Shown: one piece after another, positions 1-7,173 of the stretch
Layout: every line of letters starts with the position of its first letter
Numbering within the stretch: the first letter of the stretch is position 1
From: an uncultured Mycolicibacterium sp.
GTDB lineage: Bacteria > Actinomycetota > Actinomycetes > Mycobacteriales > Mycobacteriaceae
DNA: 35,695 nt
Reading direction: 5' to 3'
NCBI GenBank assembly: GCA_945957405.1
Contig: CAMFLL010000032.1
Coordinates: forward strand, 1-35,695
Position numbers and translations under genes: made by a program
The notes under the pieces: model-generated
What the model saw: the letters and a program-made list of their open reading frames with translations, nothing else
Database searches by the model: none
What the model was told of the DNA's origin: nothing

Positions 1-54
1 TAGAGCGCTTCGCTGATAACGAAGAGGTCGGAGGTTCGAGTCCTCCTAGGCCCA
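1..54 (+). tRNA. ileT: tRNA-Ile (GAT), 3' part
   Basis: This is the 3' portion of an isoleucine tRNA cut by the window edge. The anticodon GAT lies in the loop of the stem CTTCG/CGAAG near positions 8-23. The T arm carries GGTTCGAGTCC and the acceptor 3' strand is TAGGCCC followed by discriminator A at 54. CCA is not encoded. In mycobacteria this gene follows gyrA and precedes tRNA-Ala, which fits the neighbours. Confidence 0.95.
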
Positions 55-96
55 CGGAAGTCGGTATCACCGACTCCCCCACCGGAAGGGTGCACC

Positions 97-219
97 GTGA
101 GATTGGTTCTGCTGGTGCTCGGTGTCATGGTCGCAGTCGCCGCCGGCTTCGTGTGGCGGACCCGGCATGGCGCAGAGGTCTGGCACTCCATTCAATCGGA
201 CACCATCGAGGGGCCTTAG
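97..219 (+). CDS. small membrane-type protein, DLW-39-like (40 aa)
   Basis: A 40-codon ORF starts with GTG, preceded by GGAAGGG at 84-90 with a 6-nt spacer. It has a hydrophobic N-terminal helix (about residues 2-20, Leu/Val/Ala rich), then the basic WRTRHG and a polar tail containing VWHSIQSD. Location between tRNA-Ile and tRNA-Ala and the Trp/Asp-containing tail resemble the actinobacterial DLW-39 family of tiny proteins; that assignment is from recall and not certain. The last 10 nt overlap tRNA-Ala: the TAG stop is the tRNA's own U8-A9-G10. Function is unknown in the family. It is probably transcribed with the flanking tRNAs. Confidence 0.6.
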   Translation: MRLVLLVLGVMVAVAAGFVWRTRHGAEVWHSIQSDTIEGP

Positions 220-282
220 CTCAGTTGGTAGAGCGCTGCCTTTGCAAGGCAGATGTCAGGAGTTCGAATCTCCTAGGCTCCA
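210..282 (+). tRNA. alaT: tRNA-Ala (TGC)
   Basis: A full 73-nt cloverleaf can be drawn: acceptor GGGGCCT pairs with AGGCTCC (one G-T), the D arm has AGCTCAGTTGGTAGAGC, the anticodon loop is TTTGCAA with anticodon TGC, and the T arm is AGGAGTTCGAATCTCCT. The discriminator is A282 and CCA is not encoded. It forms the usual mycobacterial tRNA-Ile/tRNA-Ala pair downstream of gyrA. Confidence 0.97.
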
Positions 283-299
283 CAAGTAATTCCTGCGTC

Positions 300-352
300 A
301 GCGCTCATCCAGGTACGGTTTTCAGGGGCATTTGCGTACCTCAGTGAGCGCT
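300..352. terminator. two-tier hairpin between tRNA-Ala and cwsA
   Basis: AGCGCTCA (300-307) pairs with TGAGCGCT (345-352). Inside it, AGGTACG (311-317) pairs with CGTACCT (335-341), with a 3x3 internal loop and a 17-nt apical loop. It lies between the convergent tRNA-Ala and cwsA genes, so a shared transcription terminator or RNA-end structure is the simple reading. There is no T-run. Confidence 0.5.
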
Positions 353-364
353 CGCGGGGCTGGG

Positions 365-796
365 TCAGATCTTCGGCTCGACTTGCACACTCGGCGGCAG
401 CGTCGCGGGCTCCTGTGGCCGACGGGTGCTGCGCCGGACCACTGCGAACGCCGCTCCACCGACCACGAGGGTGGCTGCGGCGGCGCCGGCGATCAACCAG
501 GGGCGCCGACTGTGCGCGCGGTTGGCGCGGGCCTCCTGGAAGGTCTCCGGGAGTGCCGCCAGGACATCCTGGGCAGCCCCCAGTTCGCGTCCGATCACGG
601 CCTGGGCCGCCTCGAGCTCTTTGCGCAGCTGACCGTCGCGATACCGCCGCCGCAGACTCGTGACGCCGGCCGCCAGCGTGTGGGCGGCCAGGCCGACCGT
701 GCCGCGGGTGACATCGACGGGTCCCGCCGCGGTGTGGGCCAGGCCTCGGCGCAGGCGCTGTCCCGGGGTCAACCGGCTATCGATACTGGCGGTCAT
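365..796 (-). CDS. cwsA: cell wall synthesis protein CwsA
   Basis: The product is 143 aa, close to M. tuberculosis CwsA (Rv0008c). CwsA is a membrane protein that interacts with CrgA and Wag31 and supports polar growth and division. The N-terminus has the family stretch [12 protein letters not shown] followed by GPVDVTRG. A helical charged region spans about residues 54-92, with one membrane segment at about 100-120 and a short Pro-rich tail ending VEPKI. ATG at 796 was chosen over longer in-frame extensions because it matches the family N-terminus and has AAAGGTGG just upstream. It is convergent with tRNA-Ala and divergent from ppiA. Topology resembles the family: single-pass with a long cytoplasmic N-terminus. 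Confidence 0.88.
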   Translation of the reverse strand: MTASIDSRLTPGQRLRRGLAHTAAGPVDVTRGTVGLAAHTLAAGVTSLRRRYRDGQLRKELEAAQAVIGRELGAAQDVLAALPETFQEARANRAHSRRPWLIAGAAAATLVVGGAAFAVVRRSTRRPQEPATLPPSVQVEPKI

Positions 797-960
797 CGGC
801 CACCTTTCTCTTCGCGACCATGCGCGCTCGGTACTGCCTCGCAAGGACTTCCAGCCTGCCATCATCTCGACGGTTTCGTGGCCGATCACCCCGTGGTGCG
901 CCGCCATCAGATGACGGTTCGGCGCCATCGGACAGGGCCAAGAAAGTCGCCAGGGCCGAA

Positions 961-1509
961 GTGGCAGACTGTAAAGCCGTGACTACGAGCCCCATTCAGA
1001 CCGCCACCGCCACGCTGCACACCAACCGCGGTGATATCAAGATTGCGCTGTTCGGCAATCACGCACCCAAGACCGTCGCCAACTTCGTCGGACTGGCCCA
1101 GGGCACCAAGGAATACTCGACCGAGAACGCATCGGGCAGTACGTCGGGACCGTTCTACGACGGCGCCGTGTTCCACCGGGTCATCGACGGTTTCATGATC
1201 CAGGGCGGCGACCCGACCGGCACCGGCCGCGGTGGTCCCGGCTACAAGTTCGCCGACGAGTTCCACCCGGAACTGCAGTTCGACAAGCCCTACCTGCTGG
1301 CGATGGCCAATGCCGGCCCCGGCACCAACGGCTCCCAGTTCTTCATCACGGTGGGCAAGACGCCGCACCTGAACCGGCGCCACACCATCTTCGGCGAAGT
1401 CGTCGATCCGGAGTCGCAAAAGGTTGTCGACGCCATCGCCACCACTGCCACCGATCGCAACGACCGGCCGAACGAGGCTGTGACGATCGAGTCGATCACC
1501 ATTTCCTGA
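961..1509 (+). CDS. ppiA: peptidyl-prolyl cis-trans isomerase A (cyclophilin)
   Basis: A 182-residue cyclophilin, the same length I recall for M. tuberculosis PpiA (Rv0009). It catalyses cis-trans isomerisation of X-Pro bonds, probably in the cytoplasm because there is no signal peptide. Active-site landmarks are [14 protein letters not shown] (Arg73, Phe78, Gln81) and GSQFFIT (Gln126, Phe128). The cyclosporin-binding Trp of human CypA is replaced by His136 in TPHLNRRH, as common in bacterial members. The start is uncertain. GTG 961 gives the family-length VADCKAV N-terminus; GTG 979 would give MTTSPIQT. Neither has a strong Shine-Dalgarno. A long in-frame extension to 820 was rejected because it is not family-like. 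Confidence 0.95.
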   Translation: MADCKAVTTSPIQTATATLHTNRGDIKIALFGNHAPKTVANFVGLAQGTKEYSTENASGSTSGPFYDGAVFHRVIDGFMIQGGDPTGTGRGGPGYKFADEFHPELQFDKPYLLAMANAGPGTNGSQFFITVGKTPHLNRRHTIFGEVVDPESQKVVDAIATTATDRNDRPNEAVTIESITIS

Positions 1510-1520
1510 GGTATCCGCCG

Positions 1521-1554
1521 GGCGCGGGCGTGCCACGGTACGCTCGCGCCTTTT
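1521..1554 (+). terminator. intrinsic terminator after ppiA
   Basis: A GC-rich hairpin of about 13 bp runs from GGCGCGGGCGTGC (1521-1533) to its complement at 1538-1550, with two G-T pairs and a 4-nt loop. TTTT follows at 1551-1554. It sits between the convergent ppiA and PH-domain genes. The T-run favours + strand termination. Confidence 0.8.
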
Positions 1555-1560
1555 CGTGCG

Positions 1561-1989
1561 CTAACCGGCGTATCCGGCGGCGGTCAGCGCGTCCAGAACC
1601 GTGAGCGGGTCCGTTCCGAGGTCCCAGCGGGTGAACACTCGCAGCCGGTCGTCGGTGGTGTCGACTTCGAGGAGCCGGGCCTTGCGGCCGATCCGGCGGA
1701 ACTCGGTGATCCGGATGAGTTTGATGTCGGCGCGCCGCAACGTCGTCGACGACCACCATCCGCGCACCGTGAGCCCCTCGGCCGTGATTGCTAGTTTCGG
1801 GCGGGCCCGCCACGAGATAATTGCAAACACAACTAGACCCAGCCCGGCAATGCCGGTGAGGACCCGCCCCGGTGCGTCTGTGACCAGCGTCACACAGGCG
1901 ACAGCCATCACCATGCCGCCGATTCCGATGGCCACAACACCACCGGGCTTGGGGCCCCAACTAGTTTGCTGGAGCGGATCCATAGGCAC
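1561..1989 (-). CDS. PH-domain membrane protein (Rv0010c-like)
   Basis: A 142-aa protein like M. tuberculosis Rv0010c. Two hydrophobic stretches (about 18-36 and 42-60, including VACVTLVTDAPGRVLTG) precede a bacterial PH-type domain from about residue 66 to the end (PKLAITAEGLTVRG ... RWDLGTDPLTVLDALTAAGY). Family members are small membrane proteins of unknown function. GTG at 1989 is preferred: AAAGGT is 5 nt upstream, whereas the ATG two codons later is 11 nt away. The promoter region upstream contains two DnaA-box-like sequences and an 18-bp palindrome, which may regulate this gene. Confidence 0.85.
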   Translation of the reverse strand: MPMDPLQQTSWGPKPGGVVAIGIGGMVMAVACVTLVTDAPGRVLTGIAGLGLVVFAIISWRARPKLAITAEGLTVRGWWSSTTLRRADIKLIRITEFRRIGRKARLLEVDTTDDRLRVFTRWDLGTDPLTVLDALTAAGYAG

Positions 1990-2009
1990 TCTTACCTTTG
2001 GGAATAGAG

Positions 2010-2031
2010 TTATCCACAGGTGCTATCCACA
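2010..2031. promoter_or_regulatory. pair of DnaA-box-like 9-mers
   Basis: TTATCCACA (2010-2018) matches the consensus DnaA box exactly, and CTATCCACA (2023-2031) differs by one base. They share orientation and are 13 bp apart start to start. They lie just upstream of the PH-domain gene, within a few genes of gyrA and so near oriC by synteny. Function as titration sites or DnaA-responsive regulation is inference. Confidence 0.55.
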
Positions 2032-2040
2032 ATGGGGATG

Positions 2041-2058
2041 AATCACACGCGTGTGATT
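2041..2058. promoter_or_regulatory. perfect 18-bp palindrome AATCACACGCGTGTGATT
   Basis: The arms AATCACACG and CGTGTGATT are exact reverse complements without a spacer. It is 52 bp upstream of the PH-domain gene start and 71 bp downstream of the crgA stop. This looks like a dimeric regulator site; the regulator is unknown. Half-site order is TCACA...TGTGA, the reverse of a CRP site. Confidence 0.45.
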
Positions 2059-2100
2059 GCCTTGTCGAGATCGCTTCGAGCCAGTAACGGGCAGACCCCA

Positions 2101-2114
2101 GAATGAATTCATTC
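2101..2114. repeat. 14-bp AT-rich palindrome downstream of crgA
   Basis: GAATGAATTCATTC is perfectly self-complementary and strikingly AT-rich for this genome. It begins 15 nt beyond the crgA stop codon. It may be a weak terminator or a protein site; nothing decides this. Confidence 0.35.
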
Positions 2115-2128
2115 AGTCGGAGACTTCG

Positions 2129-2392
2129 TCACCGCCAGCGCATCGTGAGCAAAAGGCCGGTGATCATGAAAGCAAACGCGATCGCGTAATTCCACGGGCC
2201 GAGATCGGCCATCCACGGCAGAGCGGTGGACGCCAACTGGAACACCAACAGCCACGCCAGGCCGATCAACATCAACCCGACGAAGAGGGCGACGAACCAC
2301 ACGCTCGACGGGCCGGCTTTCACCTTCACCGGCGTGCGGCTGACCGGGTTGACGGTGAAGTCGTTCTTCTTGCGGACCTTGGACTTGGGCAT
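2129..2392 (-). CDS. crgA: cell division protein CrgA
   Basis: An 87-aa CrgA (Rv0011c family), a septal scaffold that in mycobacteria binds FtsZ, FtsQ, FtsI, PbpA and CwsA. The basic N-terminus [16 protein letters not shown], the KAGPSSVW motif, two transmembrane helices (about 30-51 and 67-84) and the conserved end [14 protein letters not shown] are all present. The extracytoplasmic loop is shorter than the 93-aa M. tuberculosis version as I recall it. GAAGGT lies 5 nt before the ATG. It is divergent from the DUF881 gene, and its partner genes cwsA and pbpA are in this window. Confidence 0.96.
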   Translation of the reverse strand: MPKSKVRKKNDFTVNPVSRTPVKVKAGPSSVWFVALFVGLMLIGLAWLLVFQLASTALPWMADLGPWNYAIAFAFMITGLLLTMRWR

Positions 2393-2497
2393 GGTTACCT
2401 TCGCGGCGGTTGTGCTGGTGCGACCATTGAGATCGCGGCAGGATCCCTACGAGACTAACGCAGTGACCGCGTTGCCAGAGAATGCCAGGAGTGGCCG

Positions 2498-3271
2498 ATG
2501 AGCGATCCGGCCGGGGCACAGTCCCCGGATGCGGGTGCCCGACGCTCCCGCTGGCGCTACGGAGTGCCTGTCGTGTGCGTGCTGGCGGGGCTCCTGCTGG
2601 CCGCGACGCACGGGGTGTCCGGCGGCGGCGAGATCAGGCGTAGTGACGCGCCCCGGTTGGTCGACCTGGTGCGCGAGGCCCAGCAGTCGGTCGACCGGCT
2701 GACCGCGCAGCGTGACGCCCTGGCCACCCAGATCGACTCGACGCACGGAAAGTCGACGGACCGGGCGCTGGCCGCCATGCAGGCCAGGGCCGCGGAACTG
2801 GCGGGTGACGCCGGGCTGGACCCGGTCCGCGGACCCGGCCTGGCGGTCACCCTCACCGACGCGCAGCGTGATGCCGACGGCCGGTTCCCGCGCGACGCCT
2901 CACCCGACGATCTGGTGGTCCATCAGCAGGACATCCAGGCGGTCCTGAACGCGTTGTGGGCCGCCGGTGCCGAAGCGGTCCAGATGCAGGACCAGCGACT
3001 GATCGCGACGTCGGCACCGCGCTGCGTGGGCAACACCCTGTTGCTCAACGGCCGCACCTACAGTCCGCCCTACCGGATCGTGGCGATCGGTGACGCGCAG
3101 GCGATGCAGGCCGCGCTGGCAGCAGCGCCGCTGGTCACGTTGTACAAGCAGTACGTCGTGCGGTTCGGGCTCGGTTACACCGAGGAGGTCCGCCCCGACG
3201 CCGAGGTCACCGGCTACTCCGACCCCGTCCGGATGCGGTACGCCACGCCCACCGGCCCGCTGGGCTATTGA
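2498..3271 (+). CDS. DUF881 family membrane protein (Rv0012-like)
   Basis: A 257-aa protein homologous to Rv0012. One N-terminal membrane anchor (about residues 22-40, GVPVVCVLAGLLLAATHGV) is followed by GGEIRRSDAPRLVDLVRE, a coiled-coil-like segment (about 55-100) and a C-terminal DUF881 domain with NALWAAGAEAVQMQDQR and LLNGRTYSPPY. DUF881 proteins lie near division genes in many Gram-positives but have no firm biochemical role. AGGAG (2487-2491) is 6 nt before the ATG at 2498. It is divergent from crgA; the next gene, trpG, follows after 44 nt but appears to have its own promoter. Confidence 0.93.
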   Translation: MSDPAGAQSPDAGARRSRWRYGVPVVCVLAGLLLAATHGVSGGGEIRRSDAPRLVDLVREAQQSVDRLTAQRDALATQIDSTHGKSTDRALAAMQARAAELAGDAGLDPVRGPGLAVTLTDAQRDADGRFPRDASPDDLVVHQQDIQAVLNALWAAGAEAVQMQDQRLIATSAPRCVGNTLLLNGRTYSPPYRIVAIGDAQAMQAALAAAPLVTLYKQYVVRFGLGYTEEVRPDAEVTGYSDPVRMRYATPTGPLGY

Positions 3272-3303
3272 AAAACGATTACGGGCAGACCAGCCCACCC
3301 CGG

Positions 3304-3309
3304 TAACCT
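3304..3309 (+). promoter_or_regulatory. -10 element TAACCT for leaderless trpG
   Basis: TAACCT fits the mycobacterial TANNNT -10 pattern and ends 6 nt before the GTG at 3316. That is the spacing expected if transcription starts on the start codon itself. No Shine-Dalgarno is present. Confidence 0.5.
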
Positions 3310-3315
3310 GTGCCG

Positions 3316-3999
3316 GTGCGGGTTTTGGTCGTCGACAATTACGACAGCTTCGTGTTCAACCTGGTCCAGTACCTGGGCCAGCTCGGCGTGACGGCCGACG
3401 TCTGGCGTAACGACGACGATCGGCTGGGTGGAGCCAAGGGCCCCGAGGCCGCCGCCGCCGCGGTGGCCGATGAGTTCGACGGTGTGCTGCTGAGCCCGGG
3501 CCCCGGCACACCCGAGCGGGCCGGCGCCTCCATCCCCCTGGTTCACGCCTGCGCCAGGGCCGCCACTCCCCTACTGGGCGTATGCCTCGGCCACCAGGCG
3601 ATCGGGGTGGCCTTCGGCGGAACGGTGGATCGCGCACCCGAACTGCTGCACGGCAAGACCAGCACCGTGTATCACCAGAATGTCGGTGTGCTGCAAGGTC
3701 TTCCGGACCCCTTCACGGCCACCCGTTACCACTCGCTGACGATCCTGCCCGAGACCGTCCCCGCGGAACTGGAGGTCACTGCGCGTACCCGCAGCGGGGT
3801 GATCATGGGTGTCCGGCACGTCGACCTACCGATCCACGGTGTGCAGTTCCATCCCGAGTCGATCCTGACCGAGGGTGGGCACCGTATGCTCGCCAACTGG
3901 CTGGCCTACTGCGGTGAGGGGCCGGACGAGGCGCTGGTGCGTCGCCTCGAGACCGAGGTGGCCGACACCGTGGCGGCCGCCACGGCACCGGCCAACTGA
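3316..3999 (+). CDS. trpG: glutamine amidotransferase subunit of anthranilate/aminodeoxychorismate synthase
   Basis: A 227-aa class I glutamine amidotransferase (TrpG/PabA; Rv0013 family). It releases ammonia from glutamine for anthranilate or 4-amino-4-deoxychorismate synthesis with a TrpE- or PabB-type partner that is not in this window. Triad: nucleophile Cys90 in GVCLGHQ, His179 and Glu181 in QFHPES. The oxyanion motif LSPGPGTP is intact. GTG 3316 (MRVLVVDNYDSF) is chosen over GTG 3310 because it matches the family and sits correctly for leaderless initiation. Mycobacteria use one such subunit near oriC; whether it serves tryptophan, folate or both cannot be told here. The stop is 4 nt from the convergent pknB stop. 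Confidence 0.95.
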   Translation: MRVLVVDNYDSFVFNLVQYLGQLGVTADVWRNDDDRLGGAKGPEAAAAAVADEFDGVLLSPGPGTPERAGASIPLVHACARAATPLLGVCLGHQAIGVAFGGTVDRAPELLHGKTSTVYHQNVGVLQGLPDPFTATRYHSLTILPETVPAELEVTARTRSGVIMGVRHVDLPIHGVQFHPESILTEGGHRMLANWLAYCGEGPDEALVRRLETEVADTVAAATAPAN

Positions 4000-4003
4000 C
4001 CGG

Positions 4004-5875
4004 CTACGACGCGAAGCTCAGCGTGATCGACGACGTGTAGGTCACGCCCATGCCGGCCGCCGGGCTCTGCGTCACCACGGCATTGCTGCGCTGGCCGCTG
4101 TTATCGGCGTTCGGACCCTTGATCAGCACGCCGGTCCAGCCGAGCGCGCGCAGATTGGGCTCGGCGTCCACCCAGAACTGGCCGACCAGGTTGGGCATCG
4201 TGAACTGGTTCCCGCGCGACACCCGGATCTGGATCACGGTGTCCTTGGGGACGGTCTGCCCCGCCGGATCGGTCCCGATCACCTGACCCGCTGTCGCCGT
4301 GTCGTCGACCTCGATGGCCACCGAGTTAGTGAAACCGGACGCGGTCAGCAGCTGTTTGCACACCTCGACGGTCTGGCCAGTGCAGTCCGGCACCGTGCTG
4401 GTCTCCGGCCCGGAACCCAACACGATGGTGATCTGGTTGGTGACCGCCGACGTCTGATTGGCCGGTGGATTGGTGGCCACGACGCGGTCCTTGTCCTCGG
4501 GCCGCGACGGTGAGCGCGCTTCCTTGAACGTGGTGAAACCGGACGCCTTGAGTTTCTGGACACAGTCGGCGTAGCTGCTGCCGGTGCAGTCGGGCACCTC
4601 GCGCTGCTCGGGTCCCAGCGAGACGTTGATGGTGATCTCATCGCCCGCGCCGACCATGCTGTTGGCGGCGGGATCGGTGCCGATGACGTGGTCGGGTTCG
4701 ACCTCGGAGTTGGTCTGCTGGTTCGTTCGCGTCTTGAAACCGCGGTTCTGCAGCGTCGCGATGGCGTCCTGGGAGGCCTGCCCCGTCACGTCGGGTATCT
4801 GCACATCGCGGGTGTTCCCGCCGAAGACGTTGATCGCCAACGTCACCACAACGGTCAACACCGCCAGTACCGCGACCGCGATCAGCCAGCGTGCCACCGA
4901 GCTCCTGGTGCGGTCGGGCTCGGCGTAGCGGACCGGCCGCGGTATCTGCTGGGTCTCGTCACCGCGGTGGGCCGGTCCGGCCGACATCATCGACGAACGC
5001 TCGTCGTCGGTCAGCACCTTCGGCGCCTCCGGCGCCTCGCCGCCGTGCACCCGCACCAGGTCGGCGCGCATCTCAGCGGCGGTCTGGTAGCGGTTGTCCG
5101 GGTTCTTCGCGAGTGCCTTGAGCACCACGGCATCGAGTTCGGGACCGATGCCGGGATGGCGCCGTGACGGCGGCACCGGGTCTTCCCGGACGTGTTGGTA
5201 GGCCACTGCCACCGGCGAATCACCGACGAAAGGCGGCTCCCCCGTGAGGATTTCGTACAGCACGCACCCGAGCGAGTAGACATCGGAGCGGGCGTCCACC
5301 GATTCGCCGCGGGCCTGCTCCGGAGACAGATACTGGGCGGTGCCGATGACCGCCGCCGTCTGCGTGACGCGGTGCTGGGCATCAGCCAGGGCGCGGGCGA
5401 TACCGAAGTCCATCACCTTGACCGCGCCGGCCTTGCTGATCATGATGTTCGCCGGTTTGACGTCGCGATGGATGATGCCGTGGTTGTGGCTGAAGTTCAG
5501 GGCCTGGCACGCGTCGGCGATCACCTCGATGGCCCGCTTGGGCGGCATCGGGCCGTCGTTGTGCACGATGTCGCGCAGCGTCACACCGTCGACGTACTCC
5601 ATGACGATGTACGGCAGCGGGCCGGTGGCGGTCTCGGCCTCGCCGGTGTCGTACACCGCGACGATGGCCGGGTGGTTCAGCGCGGCGGCGTTCTGGGCCT
5701 CACGGCGGAACCGCAGATAGAAGCTCGGGTCCCTGGCCAGATCGGCACGCAGCACTTTGACCGCGACGTCCCGGTGCAGCCGGGTGTCGCGGGCCAGGTG
5801 GACCTCCGACATGCCGCCGAATCCGAGGATCTCGCCGAGTTCGTAGCGGTCGGACAGGTGCTGGGGGGTGGTCAT
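4004..5875 (-). CDS. pknB: Ser/Thr protein kinase PknB with four PASTA domains
   Basis: A 623-aa essential receptor kinase that senses muropeptides/lipid II and phosphorylates cell-wall and division proteins. Kinase domain about 11-275: glycine loop GFGGMSEV, Lys40, HRDVKPAN (Asp138), DFG (Asp156), activation-loop Thr171 and Thr173. A juxtamembrane segment leads to one membrane helix (about 330-349). Four PASTA repeats begin near 356, 425, 494 and 558. PASTA 2 and 3 each contain a C-x7-C pair (Cys430/438 and Cys498/506) that I do not recall in M. tuberculosis PknB. ATG 5875 overlaps the pknA TGA by 4 nt; an upstream in-frame extension to 6160 is spurious. It is last in the operon. Confidence 0.98.
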   Translation of the reverse strand: MTTPQHLSDRYELGEILGFGGMSEVHLARDTRLHRDVAVKVLRADLARDPSFYLRFRREAQNAAALNHPAIVAVYDTGEAETATGPLPYIVMEYVDGVTLRDIVHNDGPMPPKRAIEVIADACQALNFSHNHGIIHRDVKPANIMISKAGAVKVMDFGIARALADAQHRVTQTAAVIGTAQYLSPEQARGESVDARSDVYSLGCVLYEILTGEPPFVGDSPVAVAYQHVREDPVPPSRRHPGIGPELDAVVLKALAKNPDNRYQTAAEMRADLVRVHGGEAPEAPKVLTDDERSSMMSAGPAHRGDETQQIPRPVRYAEPDRTRSSVARWLIAVAVLAVLTVVVTLAINVFGGNTRDVQIPDVTGQASQDAIATLQNRGFKTRTNQQTNSEVEPDHVIGTDPAANSMVGAGDEITINVSLGPEQREVPDCTGSSYADCVQKLKASGFTTFKEARSPSRPEDKDRVVATNPPANQTSAVTNQITIVLGSGPETSTVPDCTGQTVEVCKQLLTASGFTNSVAIEVDDTATAGQVIGTDPAGQTVPKDTVIQIRVSRGNQFTMPNLVGQFWVDAEPNLRALGWTGVLIKGPNADNSGQRSNAVVTQSPAAGMGVTYTSSITLSFAS

Positions 5876-7173
5876 CGTCGTTTCTCGTCTGGCAGCGGCA
5901 AGGGGCTGGTCTGAAGATCGGCGGTCAGCGTCAGGTGCAGAGCCGGGTAACGCACTGGGCCCGCATACCCTCCAGGATCCCCGGTCACCGACTGATCCGT
6001 CCAATTCGACGGTGCCGCCGGCGGCGACTCCGACCCCGGTGTGACGGTGTCGGTCACGGTCGGCGGTGTCTGGTTCTGGTTGAGGTTGTTGTCGCGGGCG
6101 TTGATGACGATCAAAACCGCGATGACGATGGCGAGTGCGCCGAGCACACCGGCGGCCCACAGCAGGGCACGTTGACCCGACGAGAACGTCCGGCGCGGCG
6201 GCGGCGGCCGGTGGCTGCCGGTGGATGGGCGGGGTCGCGGCGCGGGGGGTGCCGCGGCGGCGCGCGACTGAGAGCCCGACGGAATGGCGGCCGGGGCGGC
6301 CCGGCCGATGGTCGGAGCGGCGTTGGGTCGGGGTGGGCGGCGCCCCGATCGCACCGCGGCCACGGCGTCGGCGAAGGGCCCACCGCTGCGATACCGCACC
6401 CCCGGGTTCTTGGCCAGCGTGATCTCGATGAGTTCACGCACATTGGGTGGCAGGTCGGCGGGCAGCGGGGCCGGGGTCTCCTTGATGTGCTTCATCGCCA
6501 CCGTCAACGCACCGTCGCCGGTGAACGGCCGCTTGCCGGAAACCGCTTCGTAGCCAACGACTCCCAGCGAGTAGACGTCGCTGGCGGCGGTGGCGTCGTG
6601 ACCGAGAGCCTGCTCGGGGGCGATGTATTGGGCGGTGCCCATTACCATGCCGGTCTGGGTCACCGGTGCGGCGTCCACCGCTTTGGCGATACCGAAGTCG
6701 GTGAGTTTCACCTGCCCGGTGGGCGTGATGAGGATGTTGCCGGGTTTGACGTCGCGATGCACAAGGCCCGCCGAGTGGGCGACCTGCAGTGCGCGGCCGG
6801 TCTGTTCGAGCATGTCGAGCGCATGCCGCAGCGACAGCCGCCCGGTGCGCTTGATGACGGAGTTCAGGGGTTCGCCGTTGACGAGTTCCATCACCAGGTA
6901 GGCGGTCCGGCCCTCGCCGTCGATCTCGGTCTCGCCGTAATCGTGAACACTGGCGATGCCGGGATGGTTGAGCATCGCGACGGTGCGCGCTTCGGCGCGG
7001 AAACGTTCGACGAATTCGGGGTCGGAGGAATACTCGGCCTTGAGGACCTTGACTGCGACACGCCGGCCCAGCCGGCTGTCCACGGCCTCCCACACCTGAC
7101 CCATGCCACCGGTGGCGATGAGGCGCTGGAGCCGATACCGGCCAGACAGCGTGACACCTACACGCGGACTCAT
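5872..7173 (-). CDS. pknA: Ser/Thr protein kinase PknA
   Basis: A 433-aa transmembrane kinase (Rv0015c family) controlling cell shape and division, including phosphorylation of Wag31, FtsZ and PknB-pathway proteins in M. tuberculosis. Kinase domain about 13-275: ATGGMGQV loop, Lys42, HRDVKPGN (Asp141), DFG (Asp159), activation-loop Thr172 and Thr174. A Pro/Ala-rich linker (about 278-330) precedes a single membrane helix (about 337-358) and a short extracellular tail without PASTA repeats, rich in Thr, Pro and Asn. It overlaps both the upstream pbpA stop (ATGA at 7173-7170) and the downstream pknB start by 4 nt, so translation is probably coupled along the operon. Confidence 0.97.
   Translation of the reverse strand: MSPRVGVTLSGRYRLQRLIATGGMGQVWEAVDSRLGRRVAVKVLKAEYSSDPEFVERFRAEARTVAMLNHPGIASVHDYGETEIDGEGRTAYLVMELVNGEPLNSVIKRTGRLSLRHALDMLEQTGRALQVAHSAGLVHRDVKPGNILITPTGQVKLTDFGIAKAVDAAPVTQTGMVMGTAQYIAPEQALGHDATAASDVYSLGVVGYEAVSGKRPFTGDGALTVAMKHIKETPAPLPADLPPNVRELIEITLAKNPGVRYRSGGPFADAVAAVRSGRRPPRPNAAPTIGRAAPAAIPSGSQSRAAAAPPAPRPRPSTGSHRPPPPRRTFSSGQRALLWAAGVLGALAIVIAVLIVINARDNNLNQNQTPPTVTDTVTPGSESPPAAPSNWTDQSVTGDPGGYAGPVRYPALHLTLTADLQTSPLPLPDEKRR

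Noticed and set aside
820..960. 47-codon N-terminal extension of ppiA
   Set aside because: Not cyclophilin-like; the 182-residue version fits the family.
332..982. 216-codon + strand ORF over cwsA
   Set aside because: Antisense to cwsA, which has family motifs and a good ribosome site.
2041..2058. CRP/FNR-type site
   Set aside because: Half-sites are TCACA then TGTGA, the opposite order of a CRP operator.
5876..6160. N-terminal extension of pknB by 95 codons
   Set aside because: It overlaps pknA in another frame, is Arg/His/Pro-rich noise, and the family start [15 protein letters not shown] with an ATGA overlap is at 5875.
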